Below are positions 6,661 through 14,939 of a stretch of DNA of 64,000 nt, one piece after another (within the stretch, counting starts at the first letter, position 1; every line of letters begins with the position of its first letter). The stretch is from Lichenibacterium dinghuense. Its GTDB lineage: Bacteria; Pseudomonadota; Alphaproteobacteria; Rhizobiales; Beijerinckiaceae. Location of the stretch: contig NZ_JAJLMN010000001.1 in the NCBI RefSeq assembly GCF_021730615.1, forward strand, positions 3,483,501 to 3,547,500. Reading direction: 5' to 3'. The notes under the pieces are model-generated. The model ran no database searches, was not told the DNA's origin, and saw only the letters and a program-made list of their open reading frames with translations. The position numbers were made by a program, and so were the translations under genes.

Positions 6661-7188
6661 ATGAACACTCGCGCCTCCGTCAGCACTCTCGCCTCGCCTG
6701 TGAAGGCCCGCCTCACCCGCCGCGATGCGATCGGCGGCGCCGGTGCTGCAGCTCTCGGGCTCGCTACCGGCGGCGCTTCTGCGGCCCCGGCTGCTGACGC
6801 GCAGCTCGCCCGCACCGCGTTGCTCGACGTCGCTGCCTCCGTCCCAGCGCTGGCGGCCCGCCTGACCGATCTTGCGGACAAAGTCGCCACCGCCGAAGAC
6901 GCGATCCCGCTCGACGCTACGCCAGAGCAGGAGGTCGCCGAGGCCGAGCGCCTCGGCCTGCCGACGTTGCGCGGGCGGCAGGATCGAGCCCAGGCCCGCC
7001 TCAATCGAGCCGCGACCCGGCTTGCCGAGCTGCCCGCCCGCACGTCGGCCGAGCTGGCAGCAAAGGCCGCGGCCGTGCTCGCTGTGCTCGGGACGGATCC
7101 AACGGCCCGCGCAGGCCTGTTGGAGCGCTACGGCGACCTCGTCCTGTCGGCGGTGCGCGACGCTGCCGCGCTCGGGGCATCGGCGTGA
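6661..7188 (+). CDS. Hypothetical protein with twin-arginine-like leader, 175 aa
   Basis: The N-terminus has LTRRDAIGGAGAAALGLATG followed by small residues and AAPAADAQ, which resembles a Tat-type signal (RRD then a hydrophobic stretch). The rest is an alanine/leucine-rich helical protein with PEQEVAEAERLGLPTLRGRQ in the middle. Similar short proteins with an RR leader occur beside phage genes in related bacteria, without known function. It could be exported, or the RR may be chance in a basic protein. Confidence 0.6.
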   Translation: MNTRASVSTLASPVKARLTRRDAIGGAGAAALGLATGGASAAPAADAQLARTALLDVAASVPALAARLTDLADKVATAEDAIPLDATPEQEVAEAERLGLPTLRGRQDRAQARLNRAATRLAELPARTSAELAAKAAAVLAVLGTDPTARAGLLERYGDLVLSAVRDAAALGASA

Positions 7189-7316
7189 TCGCGCCCTCCC
7201 TACGTGCTGATAGGACGCCGCTTCGCCGCGATCGAACACTGTACGTGCTCGGACGTGTTCTCTGCGCCCGGCTCCGGCTCGCTGTCGCCGACAGAGACGC
7301 CTTGATCGACGCCGCG

Positions 7317-7607
7317 TCACTCCGGCTTCGGCTTAACCTGCTCGGCGCCGGACCGAGCCGTCAGCACTCGCAGCCATCGGCGCAACCCGTCCTGCAGCAT
7401 CTCTCTCGCCCGTGGAATGATGTCGTCCTCGTTGACCGACCGACCGACCAACGCGGTGAGGGACCCGTTCACGCCTGGCCCGTTCAGCTCGAACTCGACG
7501 GCCCAGAGCCCCTCGTCGTCGTCGTCATCGGGAAGCAGCCGTTCCACGTCGCTCAGGCGCACGGTCCACATCGCCGCCAATTCTTCGCTGTCGTTCTCGT
7601 CTGCCAT
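7317..7607 (-). CDS. Hypothetical acidic protein, 96 aa
   Basis: The ATG at 7607 is preceded by GGAGG five bases upstream, an excellent ribosome site, which fixes the start. The product is very acidic (VERLLPDDDDDEGLWAVEFE) with a helical C-terminal half ending in a basic tail. It is on the opposite strand to the surrounding rightward genes and divergent from the gene at 7626. No family is recognised. Confidence 0.6.
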   Translation of the reverse strand: MADENDSEELAAMWTVRLSDVERLLPDDDDDEGLWAVEFELNGPGVNGSLTALVGRSVNEDDIIPRAREMLQDGLRRWLRVLTARSGAEQVKPKPE

Positions 7608-7625
7608 GTCGTCCTCCTGCCTCTG

Positions 7626-8060
7626 GTGCTGGCAGCATCGCAGGATCGGCGACGCAGGCGCGCCACGGCTGGTGGGAGGCACGCCACGGCTGGTGGGGAC
7701 GCATCGAGCGCCGTCGCGGCCGAGGCCAGGAACATCGTGCGCCGGGCCGCCGACGACGTGGTGGGCAAGACCGTGGCGGCGCAGATCCGGCAAGCCGCGC
7801 GGCACCTCGGCTATGAACCGGACGACTGGCGTGTGCGCGAGGCCTGGTACGGCAGGGCAGGGGCATGGTCGGCCGCGACGCTGGACGATCTCCGACAGCG
7901 CTTCTCGGACTGGCGAGGACGGGGACCGGCCGTCACCGTGGCAGAACCGTTGACGCTGGCGCAGCGCGTCGCCGTGCTTAGGCAGGGCTTGGCCGATCTG
8001 ACGCGGCAGGTCGACGAGCTCGCGGCCGAGATCACCATGACGGCGGAGGATTCGAGATGA
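7626..8060 (+). CDS. Hypothetical protein, start uncertain
   Basis: The convincing coding part begins near IVRRAADDVVGKTVAAQIRQ (about 7730) and runs through YEPDDWRVREAWYGRAGAWS and a helical C-terminus (LRQGLADLTRQVDELAAEIT). A GTG at 7626 is the furthest plausible start after the divergent gene; a GTG near 7730 is also possible. The DNA between carries two 21-bp tandem units. The stop overlaps the next ATG by four bases. A DNA- or RNA-associated helical protein is possible, but no family is recognised. Confidence 0.5.
   Translation: MLAASQDRRRRRATAGGRHATAGGDASSAVAAEARNIVRRAADDVVGKTVAAQIRQAARHLGYEPDDWRVREAWYGRAGAWSAATLDDLRQRFSDWRGRGPAVTVAEPLTLAQRVAVLRQGLADLTRQVDELAAEITMTAEDSR
7661..7702 (+). 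repeat. Two tandem 21-bp units
   Basis: Units at 7661-7681 and 7682-7702 share an identical 16-base core (CGCCACGGCTGGTGGG). They lie in the 5' part of the gene at 7626-8060, in frame (21 is divisible by 3), giving ATAGG-x-x-ATAGG in the predicted protein, or just upstream of the gene if it starts later. Confidence 0.7.
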
Positions 8061-9205
8061 CCATTCGGCTCGACTCGCCTCGCTCCACCGTCGAGCGTAG
8101 CCTCATAGGATCAGCCGTCGCGCTTGCGGCGGCATTCGAGAAGGACGCGGATAGGTCGACGGGCCGACACGCGAGGTTCCCCGCCTCGCTTCCGCGTCCG
8201 CCTTCGCGGGGCCGCTGGGGAGCGGCGATGACCGATAATGAAGAGGCGCCAGAGCGCCAGCGTCCACGCATGTTCCGGGATGCCAAAGGCATCTTGCGGC
8301 GAGTGCCGGATGACGCCCCGCCTGGGACAGGGCTTACCTTCGCCGACATACAGGCCGAGCAGCGGGACGCGAGGAGTCGACCGGAGCCCTTCCTGAGGCG
8401 ACGGCAGATCATGGATCTAGTGATCGATGATCAGCAGCGACCACCTCTCAAGCCCTTCGATGCCGAGCTGCAAATAGAAGCCGAACTCGGCCCTGTCTTG
8501 GGCAATTTCGCGAGCTTCATCACCGAAGCGGATGCGACTGCACTTCGAAACGATGCTTGGCCGTGGCAGGTAGCTTGCTGCTGGATCATGACACAGGACC
8601 CCAGGAGCGCGCTGCTCGCCGTGGCGAGCTTCGCGGTCTGGCAAGGGTGCACCGTGCGGGATGCCTGCCGTCCAGGGCACCTCATGAGCTTCGCGCAGGC
8701 GAGTGCCGTACTCCGGCGAGCGCTGATCCGTGGTGAGGTTCGAGCCCGGCGCGACGATGGCGCGTTGGCTCAAGAGATTCCCGCGGTGGAATGGGCGCGC
8801 TTGTCCTGGAAAACAGTCGACGGAGAGACACGTTGCTTTGACGAACTGCGGCGAGATGGCGTGCCGGCCTACGAGAATCCCGTCATTGTCGCGGCAGATG
8901 TCTTGCGTTGGAAATGGACGCTTGATGGTCTGAAGCTCCATTTTAGCGAAAGCATCGAACAAGAGCCGGCGCCTGCCATAGCCACGGGTTTTCGTTCACG
9001 AGGTCGCCCACCCGGATCTGGGAGTTTCGCCAAGCAGGATGCTCCTCTCATCAGCGAGGCGCTTCAACGCATCAACGGTGGTGAACCTCGTAAAACCGTT
9101 CTGGAAGCTGTTGGGCGGCGGGCCGCCGGTTCGGGATCGGTAGAGTCCAGGTCCAAGCGCATCGAGCGGGGTATGCGGAAGGGCGAGGATCGAAACTGTC
9201 GCTGA
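8057..9205 (+). CDS. Hypothetical phage-type protein, 382 aa
   Basis: The start at 8057 overlaps the preceding stop as ATGA; a second ATG at 8228 (MTDNEEAPERQRPRMFRDAK) is possible, and the first 57 residues look less protein-like. The middle (LQIEAELGPVLGNFASFITE, WQVACCWIMTQDPRSALLAV) seems a folded domain, and the C-terminus is basic (RGRPPGSGSFAKQDAPLISE, then RSKRIERGMRKGE), consistent with nucleic-acid binding. I recognise no family. It is the largest unassigned gene of the island. Confidence 0.6.
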   Translation: MTIRLDSPRSTVERSLIGSAVALAAAFEKDADRSTGRHARFPASLPRPPSRGRWGAAMTDNEEAPERQRPRMFRDAKGILRRVPDDAPPGTGLTFADIQAEQRDARSRPEPFLRRRQIMDLVIDDQQRPPLKPFDAELQIEAELGPVLGNFASFITEADATALRNDAWPWQVACCWIMTQDPRSALLAVASFAVWQGCTVRDACRPGHLMSFAQASAVLRRALIRGEVRARRDDGALAQEIPAVEWARLSWKTVDGETRCFDELRRDGVPAYENPVIVAADVLRWKWTLDGLKLHFSESIEQEPAPAIATGFRSRGRPPGSGSFAKQDAPLISEALQRINGGEPRKTVLEAVGRRAAGSGSVESRSKRIERGMRKGEDRNCR

Positions 9206-9320
9206 ATTTCACTCCCTTCGGCTCCCTTTAACTCCTTCGCCTTGAGCTTCCTTTTCGGTCACCTCTGAGTGCGTCCACCACAGTCCGCCACGATCTATGG
9301 CGGCGTGCACGAGGTAAACG

Positions 9321-9518
9321 ATGAGCGATAAGCCCGAACAGGCCTGGTTCGACATCCATGGTGCCAAAAGTTACTCGGCCTTGAGCCGCTCTTCCATCTA
9401 CAACAAGCTCAAGGCCGGCGAGCTGGAAGGCCGCAAGCTCGGCAAGCGCCTTGTGATCTCGCGGGCGTCCATCGACCGCATGATGGCGAGTCTGCCGAAG
9501 TTCGGTCAGGCCGCCTAA
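9321..9518 (+). CDS. Excisionase-like helix-turn-helix protein, 65 aa
   Basis: The sequence WFDIHGAKSYSALSRSSIYN followed by KLKAGELEGRKLGKRLVISR is the winged HTH of the excisionase/HTH_17 group: a 'S-x-S-S-I-Y-N-K-L-K-x-G-x-L' recognition helix and a K-L-G-K-R wing. The length of 65 is normal for such proteins. They act as excision directionality factors or small regulators. With no integrase in view I cannot tell which. It has about 115 bases upstream without a gene, so it is probably expressed separately from the gene at 8057. Confidence 0.75.
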   Translation: MSDKPEQAWFDIHGAKSYSALSRSSIYNKLKAGELEGRKLGKRLVISRASIDRMMASLPKFGQAA

Positions 9519-9642
9519 CAAACGAAACCCCGCGCGGCATGCCGGCGGGGGCTCGAAATTCGGTATAGGATGCTCGCAACTTCCATTTACCGCATCTCGG
9601 CCCATTCGCCAAGCGCCGCGCTTCATCTCTGGAGCGCAAATT

Positions 9643-9843
9643 TTGCCCGTTTTTTCGCAACATCCTTCCGGGATCGTCATCCCTCAGTCGAGCCCGCACG
9701 CTCTCCGCCAGCGGCGGCTTCAGCGCCTCGGGATGCCTGCCGCTACGGCTCGCGCCATTGCGTCTCTCGCCTTTCGCGAGCCCGTGGACGGCTGGCGCTT
9801 CCCGTCTGCCGAACTGGTGCTGGTGGAGGTCACCAATGGCTGA
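9643..9843 (+). CDS. Hypothetical protein, 66 aa
   Basis: Reads from TTG 9643 as MPVFSQHPSGIVIPQSSPHA, then RRLQRLGMPAATARAIASLA and a tail GWRFPSAELVLVEVTNG. Its stop overlaps the next start, which itself has a strong GGAGGT. The start is uncertain (TTG). It resembles small phage proteins only in style; no family is named. Confidence 0.45.
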   Translation: MPVFSQHPSGIVIPQSSPHALRQRRLQRLGMPAATARAIASLAFREPVDGWRFPSAELVLVEVTNG

Positions 9844-10117
9844 TCACCGCACCACAGCCGAGCGTGAGCAGGCTCACAGCGACATCGTCGACCGAATGGC
9901 GGCTGATGTGTTCGATGGTCTGAAGGCCTTGCAGGAACTGCACGGCGATACCGACTCGCTCTATCTAGCCGCTGGCACGATCAAGGGCGCAGTCGTCTAC
10001 CTCTGCAATGATCGCCAGCAGTTCGAGCGCCTCGCCGAAGCTCTCCAGCACTGGCTCGGCTACGTCGAAGGCGCCAAAAATCTTCGCGACACTCCGGTCG
10101 GCGGAGTGCCGTCGTGA
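9836..10117 (+). CDS. Hypothetical protein, 93 aa
   Basis: The ATG at 9836 follows GGAGGT five bases upstream, fixing the start. The product is helical and acidic (ADVFDGLKALQELHGDTDSL, QQFERLAEALQHWLGYVEGA). It lies two genes before dnaB in a chain of 4-nt overlaps, so it may be an accessory of replication, but no motif shows that. Confidence 0.55.
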   Translation: MADHRTTAEREQAHSDIVDRMAADVFDGLKALQELHGDTDSLYLAAGTIKGAVVYLCNDRQQFERLAEALQHWLGYVEGAKNLRDTPVGGVPS

Positions 10118-10518
10118 TGGCCGCGACCCTTCCCTCCGTCATCGCTCCGCGCGTCGCCGACCTCGTGCGCCTCCTCGGCTCCGATGAGGACGCCGAAGCT
10201 CTCGACGCGGCTCGGGCGCTCCGCCGCACGCTGGTGGGCGCTGGGGTGGACCTGGACGTACTCGCTGCGGTGATCAGCCCGACCGAGCCGATCCGCGTCT
10301 CGCCAGTCCGCTCTAGCCGGCGCACCACGTCCATCCGCTGCCGCCAGGCAGACAAGCTGACGAAGGCAGCAGCCGATCCATACTCGAACCTGACCCGGTG
10401 GGAACGGGATTTCATTGCTTCAAATGTCCCCGCCCTCCGCAGCGACGCCGACCTGTCCGAAAAGCAGACAGCAACCCTCAAGCGGGTGCTCTCCAAAATC
10501 CGGGGGCATCGGTCATGA
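10114..10518 (+). CDS. Hypothetical protein preceding dnaB, 134 aa
   Basis: A two-part product: a helical N-terminal region (VADLVRLLGSDEDAEALDAA) and a basic C-terminal region (SNLTRWERDFIASNVPALRS, then QTATLKRVLSKIRGHR). The C-terminal pattern W-E-R-D-F-I-x-S resembles short replication-associated phage proteins. It overlaps dnaB by four bases (ATGA), suggesting coupled synthesis. Function is not recognised; a loader or primosome role is only a guess. Confidence 0.55.
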   Translation: MMAATLPSVIAPRVADLVRLLGSDEDAEALDAARALRRTLVGAGVDLDVLAAVISPTEPIRVSPVRSSRRTTSIRCRQADKLTKAAADPYSNLTRWERDFIASNVPALRSDADLSEKQTATLKRVLSKIRGHRS

Positions 10519-11963
10519 ATGCTTATACGCCGCAGCACGCTGGCGCCGCTGTGCGCCTGCCACCGTCCAACGTCGACATGGAGCGAGCGCTGCTCGGCTC
10601 CCTCCTGCTGAACAATCGGACGATGGATGTCGTGGCGCCGCTGGTGAAGGCGGAGGACTTCACCGAGGAGGTTCACCGCCGCATCTTTGAGGTCTCGGCA
10701 TCCCTGATTGCTGCCGGGCGCGCGGCCACACCGCTGACCCTGATCGACTTCCTCGGCGACCACGACCTCGGACAAGGCATGTCGACGCGGTACTACCTCG
10801 CTCGCCTTGCGGCTCACGAGGCGGCGCCGCTCTCCGCACGCTCCTTCGCCATCGCTGTGCATGATCTCGCGGTGCGGCGCCGCATGATCGAAGCGGCGGC
10901 CGAGCTGATCGAGCAGGCGCACGATCTTCCCGTGACCGTTCGCCCGTCTCAGGTCGCTGGCGAGGCCGTCGAGACCCTGTTCAAGCTCGCTAGCGAAGAC
11001 GGCGCTCGCTCGACGCGGCGCGACGCCCACGTGAGCGCTTCGACCGTGCTGGGCTCGATCCGGCAGGCCATGGCTGGTGAGGTTCCGGACCGGACCGTGT
11101 CGACCGGCTTCGCCGACCTCGACCGCGCCACGGGCGGCTACCAAGGCGGCAGCCTATGGAATCTCGGCGCTCGGCCGGCGGTTGGAAAGAGCGCATTCGC
11201 GGTGAGTTCCGCTAATCGAGTTGCTCGTCGTGGCTGGGGTGTCATGTTGTTCAGCCTGGAGATCTCCGAGCCGCAGGTGATGGCGCGCCTGCTCGCCGAC
11301 ATCACCTACTCGGCCAACGATCCCATTACCTACAGCGATATTTTGCGGGCGCAGGTGAAGGCCAACGTCCTCAATGAGTCGCAGCTCGAAAAGCTGAATC
11401 ATGCCCGTGAACTGCTGGCAAAGCGACCACTGGTGCTCGACGTCGCATCGCGCCTGTCGCCAGGGGAGATCCGCATGCGGGTTCGAGCTGAACGCCAGCG
11501 CATGGCGGCGCGCGGTGTCGATCTCAAGTTGATCTTTATCGACTATCTCAAGCAGGTCTCCGCTTCAGATCGATACAAGGGTAATCGCGTACAAGAAATA
11601 GGCGAGATATCGTATTCGTTGAAGCAGATCGCTAAGGATGAAGACGTGTGCGTTGTTTTGCTCTGTCAGCTCAATCGCGAACTGGAGAAGCGCGAGGACA
11701 AGCGTCCGACCCTGGCCGATTTGCGGGACAGCGGTGACCTGGAAGCCGATGCCGACGTGGTCGCCTTCCTGCACCGCGAGGCCCACCACATCCAGGCCTC
11801 GGAAGCCTTCAAGGCGAACGACCCCGCCGCGCTCTCACGCTTCTTGGATGTCCAGAACGACGCCGAGTTGATCATTGGAAAAAATCGTGCCGGCCCGACT
11901 GTGACGGTGAAGCTCTGGTGCAACATGGCGTCATCGACCATGTCCGACCATGCGCGCGGGTGA
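10515..11963 (+). CDS. dnaB: Replicative DNA helicase DnaB, phage-type
   Basis: 482 residues, close to the usual length of 450-500. The N-terminal domain starts LPPSNVDMERALLGSLLLNN, the classic DnaB opening. The RecA-like domain has Walker A GARPAVGKS at about residues 218-226, the segment ANRVARRGWGVMLFSLEISE, the Walker B region LIFIDYLKQV, and the Q-containing VVLLCQLNRELEKREDKRPT with the LRDSGDLEADADVV signature. It forms a hexamer that unwinds DNA at the fork of the element. Having its own helicase suggests the island, or the phage it came from, replicates autonomously after excision. Confidence 0.93.
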   Translation: MNAYTPQHAGAAVRLPPSNVDMERALLGSLLLNNRTMDVVAPLVKAEDFTEEVHRRIFEVSASLIAAGRAATPLTLIDFLGDHDLGQGMSTRYYLARLAAHEAAPLSARSFAIAVHDLAVRRRMIEAAAELIEQAHDLPVTVRPSQVAGEAVETLFKLASEDGARSTRRDAHVSASTVLGSIRQAMAGEVPDRTVSTGFADLDRATGGYQGGSLWNLGARPAVGKSAFAVSSANRVARRGWGVMLFSLEISEPQVMARLLADITYSANDPITYSDILRAQVKANVLNESQLEKLNHARELLAKRPLVLDVASRLSPGEIRMRVRAERQRMAARGVDLKLIFIDYLKQVSASDRYKGNRVQEIGEISYSLKQIAKDEDVCVVLLCQLNRELEKREDKRPTLADLRDSGDLEADADVVAFLHREAHHIQASEAFKANDPAALSRFLDVQNDAELIIGKNRAGPTVTVKLWCNMASSTMSDHARG

Positions 11964-11967
11964 TCGG

Positions 11968-13101
11968 ATGAGCAACTTGCCCGCCCCCTTCGTTCCGGCA
12001 GACGTCGACCTCCGCCATTTTCCGTCGATGAGCATCGACGTCGTGCGGCTGCGTGACAGTCGATTTGCTGCATCGGTGTCAGGTGAGGCCTTCCGGTGCG
12101 GCCTGCTCCTGTGGTGCGCCGCCTGGCATCAGGTTCCGGCCGGAACGTTGCCGGCCGACGACGTCGAACTTTCGGCCCTCGCCGGCTTCGGTCGAGCTCT
12201 GGCGGCGTGGCGCGAGCATCGCGAGGGCGCGCTCTATGGCTGGGTCCTCTGCAGCGACGGACGGCTGCATCATCGTGTCCTCGCCGAAAAGGCCATTGAG
12301 GCTTGGAACTCAACCCTTTTCCACCGCTGGCGGAAAGAGGTTGATCGTATCAGGAAAGAGAACAAGGTCCGCGAGGAACGCGGGCTCTTTCCGCTGGAAA
12401 ATCCAGCGAAGCCGCTGGAGATCCGAGTGAGCACTCCGACCCCGAGCGGCTCCTCGGAGCGAATGGACGGACACGGAGAAGGGGGCAAGCTCCCCGAAAC
12501 TCCCGGTCCGACCCCGGACACCGGAAACGGCGAGGCTTTCCACGCCTCATCACAGCCCGTTCCGGCGGAGGCCAGAGACTTTTCCGGCGGAAATCCCGCG
12601 GAAAACGCTCTGAACGGAACAGAACGGAACGGAGAGTCTATCTCTTGTCCGAAACGGGCTCCGCCCGATCGGACCCGCAAGCCGTATCCCGAGGACTTCG
12701 AACGGTTCTGGCGGGGCTACCCGACCGATCCGAACATGTCGAAGGCGGACGCAGGCCGGGCATGGAGCCGGATGACCGACGTTGATCGCCTCTCGGCGAC
12801 GGCCGCGGTTCCTGAGTTCGTAGCCTACTGCCGCAAAGATCCGACCTATCGGCCTGTGCATGCGGTCAAGTTCCTCACGAGCCGCCGCTTTGAGGGCTTC
12901 CTGACCGCCAAGGCTGCCACGACAGCTGCGGAGCATGTGCCCCGCGTGGACCTCGGCCCCGCCGGCCTCGTGGCGGAGGCGACCGTGGTGGACGTGATCC
13001 GTCGCGGCGGGTGGATCGACGGCTGGGGACCTGGGATCGGCAAGCCCGGCTGTCGTGTCCCTAATCGCCTCATCGAGGATGCTCGGAGGACCGCAGCGTG
13101 A
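11968..13101 (+). CDS. DUF1376-domain replication protein
   Basis: I start at ATG 11968. Residues 1 to about 115 are a DUF1376 domain: DVDLRHFPSMSIDVVRLRDS and LLLWCAAWHQVPAGTLPADD are nearly diagnostic. A low-complexity, proline- and serine-rich linker follows, then the C-terminal segment FERFWRGYPTDPNMSKADAG with AVKFLTSRRFEGF, which is shared by many phage replication initiators (FW-x-x-YP). The family is thought to act at the phage origin together with helicase. Its position immediately after dnaB, in the same transcript, supports that role. Confidence 0.85.
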   Translation: MSNLPAPFVPADVDLRHFPSMSIDVVRLRDSRFAASVSGEAFRCGLLLWCAAWHQVPAGTLPADDVELSALAGFGRALAAWREHREGALYGWVLCSDGRLHHRVLAEKAIEAWNSTLFHRWRKEVDRIRKENKVREERGLFPLENPAKPLEIRVSTPTPSGSSERMDGHGEGGKLPETPGPTPDTGNGEAFHASSQPVPAEARDFSGGNPAENALNGTERNGESISCPKRAPPDRTRKPYPEDFERFWRGYPTDPNMSKADAGRAWSRMTDVDRLSATAAVPEFVAYCRKDPTYRPVHAVKFLTSRRFEGFLTAKAATTAAEHVPRVDLGPAGLVAEATVVDVIRRGGWIDGWGPGIGKPGCRVPNRLIEDARRTAA

Positions 13102-13442
13102 CCAAGCCCCGCCAGTTCATCCGACAGCGGGGCGGCGTCCAGGCCCCGGGCTTCGACGCCGCCACGGCCTTCCGCGACGCGCTCGCAGCCGATGGCGCCG
13201 CCGAGATCTTCGACGACGTCACCGGCGTAGGGCCGCGCTTGGTGTTCACGCTCAAGGCCGGTGGCATCGCCGTGCATGTCGTGGGTGTCTCGGGGCAGGT
13301 CCTCGGCGTCTTCGCCGACCCCGTGCGAGCCATCACGCACGGCTTCGCCCTGCTCGATCGCGCTGCCCAGCACCAGGGTGCCGCCCATCCCCGCCCCGCC
13401 CGCGCCTCTCGGCGCACCACCGTGAAGGAAACCGCCCGATGA
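13098..13442 (+). CDS. Hypothetical protein, 114 aa
   Basis: It starts with GTG overlapping the upstream stop. The N-terminal QFIRQRGGVQAPGFDAATAF and the middle EIFDDVTGVGPRLVFTLKAG, IAVHVVGVSGQVLGVFADPV read as a small alpha/beta domain. The C-terminus is basic and disordered. No family is recognised. It has 4-nt overlaps on both sides. Confidence 0.55.
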   Translation: MTKPRQFIRQRGGVQAPGFDAATAFRDALAADGAAEIFDDVTGVGPRLVFTLKAGGIAVHVVGVSGQVLGVFADPVRAITHGFALLDRAAQHQGAAHPRPARASRRTTVKETAR

Positions 13443-13996
13443 CCGATCACCAGCAGACCAGCGCCATCGACTGGCCAGCCGTCGACGCATGCTTCCAGCG
13501 CTACCGTGACAGCGTCAGGAAGGTGCTGGACGACGAGTTCGGCGGCTCCGAGGCTGGAGTGATCCGGGAACTGGTGCACTGGCTCGACCAAGGCGAACTC
13601 GCAGCGATGTACGATCTCCCGCCCATCCTTCGCTGCGAGACCGGTTTCCCAATCTCCCGAGGCCGTATCGACCTGCTGCTGTTCCACGCCGATGGCTCCG
13701 GAACCGTGATCGCGTGCAAGGCCGGGCGGGCCTCCAAGGACATCCTCCCCGCCGTGGGCGAGGTGATGTCCCAGGGCATCGCGATCAGCGGTGCCGGCGT
13801 GTTCCACAAGGTCCGTCTCGCCATCGCGTCCAGGGCGTCGGCTGCTGATCTCAAGCCGATCGCTCCCGTGCTGAAGCGATGCGGGGTCGAGCCCATCTTC
13901 TGCGGGATGACCGACCAGCTGGCAGCGGGCATGGCCGATCTCATGCGCTCGCGCCTGGGGCCCATCCTGGGTGAAACCGAACAGGTGCAGAGGTGA
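13439..13996 (+). CDS. PD-(D/E)XK-fold-like protein with altered active site
   Basis: The 185-residue product contains CETGFPISRGRIDLLLFHAD followed by GSGTVIACKAG. The layout E...D...(D/E)-x-K, with D in GRIDLLL and K in ACK, is that of restriction-endonuclease-fold phage proteins, whose usual core is I-E-V-K or V-E-A-K. Here the acidic residue before K is Ala. A later helix with VGEVMSQGIAIS fits the Q-containing motif that often follows. The fold assignment is by motif reading only. If correct, the missing acid predicts a weak or non-catalytic protein. It sits between the replication genes and the HTH packaging-like gene. Confidence 0.5.
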   Translation: MTDHQQTSAIDWPAVDACFQRYRDSVRKVLDDEFGGSEAGVIRELVHWLDQGELAAMYDLPPILRCETGFPISRGRIDLLLFHADGSGTVIACKAGRASKDILPAVGEVMSQGIAISGAGVFHKVRLAIASRASAADLKPIAPVLKRCGVEPIFCGMTDQLAAGMADLMRSRLGPILGETEQVQR

Positions 13997-14706
13997 CCAC
14001 GCCCCATAACGCCCCCCGTGCGGATTGGGAGGCGATCCAGCGAGAATTCAGGGCTGGCCAGCTCTCGGTATGCGAGATCGCCCGCCAGCACGGCATCACC
14101 GATGCGGCGATCCGCAAGCGTGCCAAGGCCCAGGGATGGGTCCGCGATCTCGGGGAGAGGGTACGCCAGGAGACCAGGGCGAAGCTCGCCCGCGAGGATA
14201 CTAAGCCTGTTGGTTCGGGGTTCGGTTCGGGTTCGGGTTCGGGGTCTTCACGCGAGAGCGAGGCCCGAACCATCGACATGGCTGCTGACCGCGGCGTCGC
14301 TGTCGTGCGCGAGCACCGAGCCATCCTCCGGCGGGGTTTTGACCTTGCCGACCGCATGCTCAACGAACTCGAAGCGGTGACGACGAAGCGGGACGAACTC
14401 GTGGCGCTGATCGAGGAGGCAACGGCGGACGACAAGTCCCCGCAGCGCCGGAACGCGATGCTGAAAGCCGTCGAGGTCCCCGGACGGATCGCGGCGCTCA
14501 AGGATCTGTCGATGTCGCTCAAGAACCTCGTCCCGCTCGACCGACAGGCATTCAGCCTCGACGAGGCAAAGACTGCCGAGGACAGCCTCGGCGCGCTGAT
14601 CGCGGCAAGCTTCACCCGTCTGCCCGATCCCGAGCCGGGCGAAGACGGGGCTTTGCTGCGCTGTGAGGTCGAACCATCCCTACCCACCATGAAGCCGACA
14701 TCATGA
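13993..14706 (+). CDS. HTH protein resembling phage terminase small subunits
   Basis: It starts at a GTG overlapping the upstream stop. Residues 10-55 (WEAIQREFRAGQLSVCEIAR, QHGITDAAIRKRAKAQGWVR) form the HTH that opens many terminase-small-subunit-like phage proteins. A flexible G-S repeat linker (about residues 72-83) follows, encoded by a hexanucleotide repeat, and then a helical region (HRAILRRGFDLADRMLNELE). No large terminase follows in this window, which is unusual for a genuine packaging pair, so a plain DNA-binding role is also possible. Confidence 0.55.
   Translation: MTTPHNAPRADWEAIQREFRAGQLSVCEIARQHGITDAAIRKRAKAQGWVRDLGERVRQETRAKLAREDTKPVGSGFGSGSGSGSSRESEARTIDMAADRGVAVVREHRAILRRGFDLADRMLNELEAVTTKRDELVALIEEATADDKSPQRRNAMLKAVEVPGRIAALKDLSMSLKNLVPLDRQAFSLDEAKTAEDSLGALIAASFTRLPDPEPGEDGALLRCEVEPSLPTMKPTS
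14212..14245 (+). repeat. GGTTCG-type hexanucleotide repeat
   Basis: About five imperfect units of GGTTCG/GGGTTC in tandem, encoding the G-S-G-F-G-S-G-S-G-S-G-S linker of the HTH protein. Six-base units keep the frame, so slippage would change linker length without breaking the gene. Confidence 0.8.
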
Positions 14707-14885
14707 CGCAGCGGCACGACGCTCCTGCCGTTGTCGCCAGCTGGGGCTACCTGCGGAGTGTCACTGCGCCCGGCAAGGGCAAGGCCTGCGAGGATGACAC
14801 GCTTACACCCGTGAAACCTGGATCGCGCCTCGAAGCGCATATCGCCAAGGTGGATCGCGAGGATCAGCCGACGCCGGGCCGCTGA
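14703..14885 (+). CDS. Hypothetical protein, 60 aa
   Basis: ATGA overlap with the HTH gene. The product contains APAVVASWGYLRSVTAPGKG and a basic C-terminus. It is too short for a family call. Support comes from the overlap and strand. Confidence 0.4.
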   Translation: MTQRHDAPAVVASWGYLRSVTAPGKGKACEDDTLTPVKPGSRLEAHIAKVDREDQPTPGR

Positions 14886-14939
14886 TAGGGCACTTTCCGG
14901 CGCCGACGGGCGTTTCTCGACTGACCCAGGGAGGTCAGA

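Noticed and set aside
7204-7305. A 33-codon GTG-started frame between 6661-7188 and 7317-7607
   Set aside because: Too short, with no ribosome site and no overlap logic strong enough to support it.
9530-9553. GC-rich inverted repeat after the excisionase-like gene as a terminator
   Set aside because: The stem is imperfect and no T run follows.
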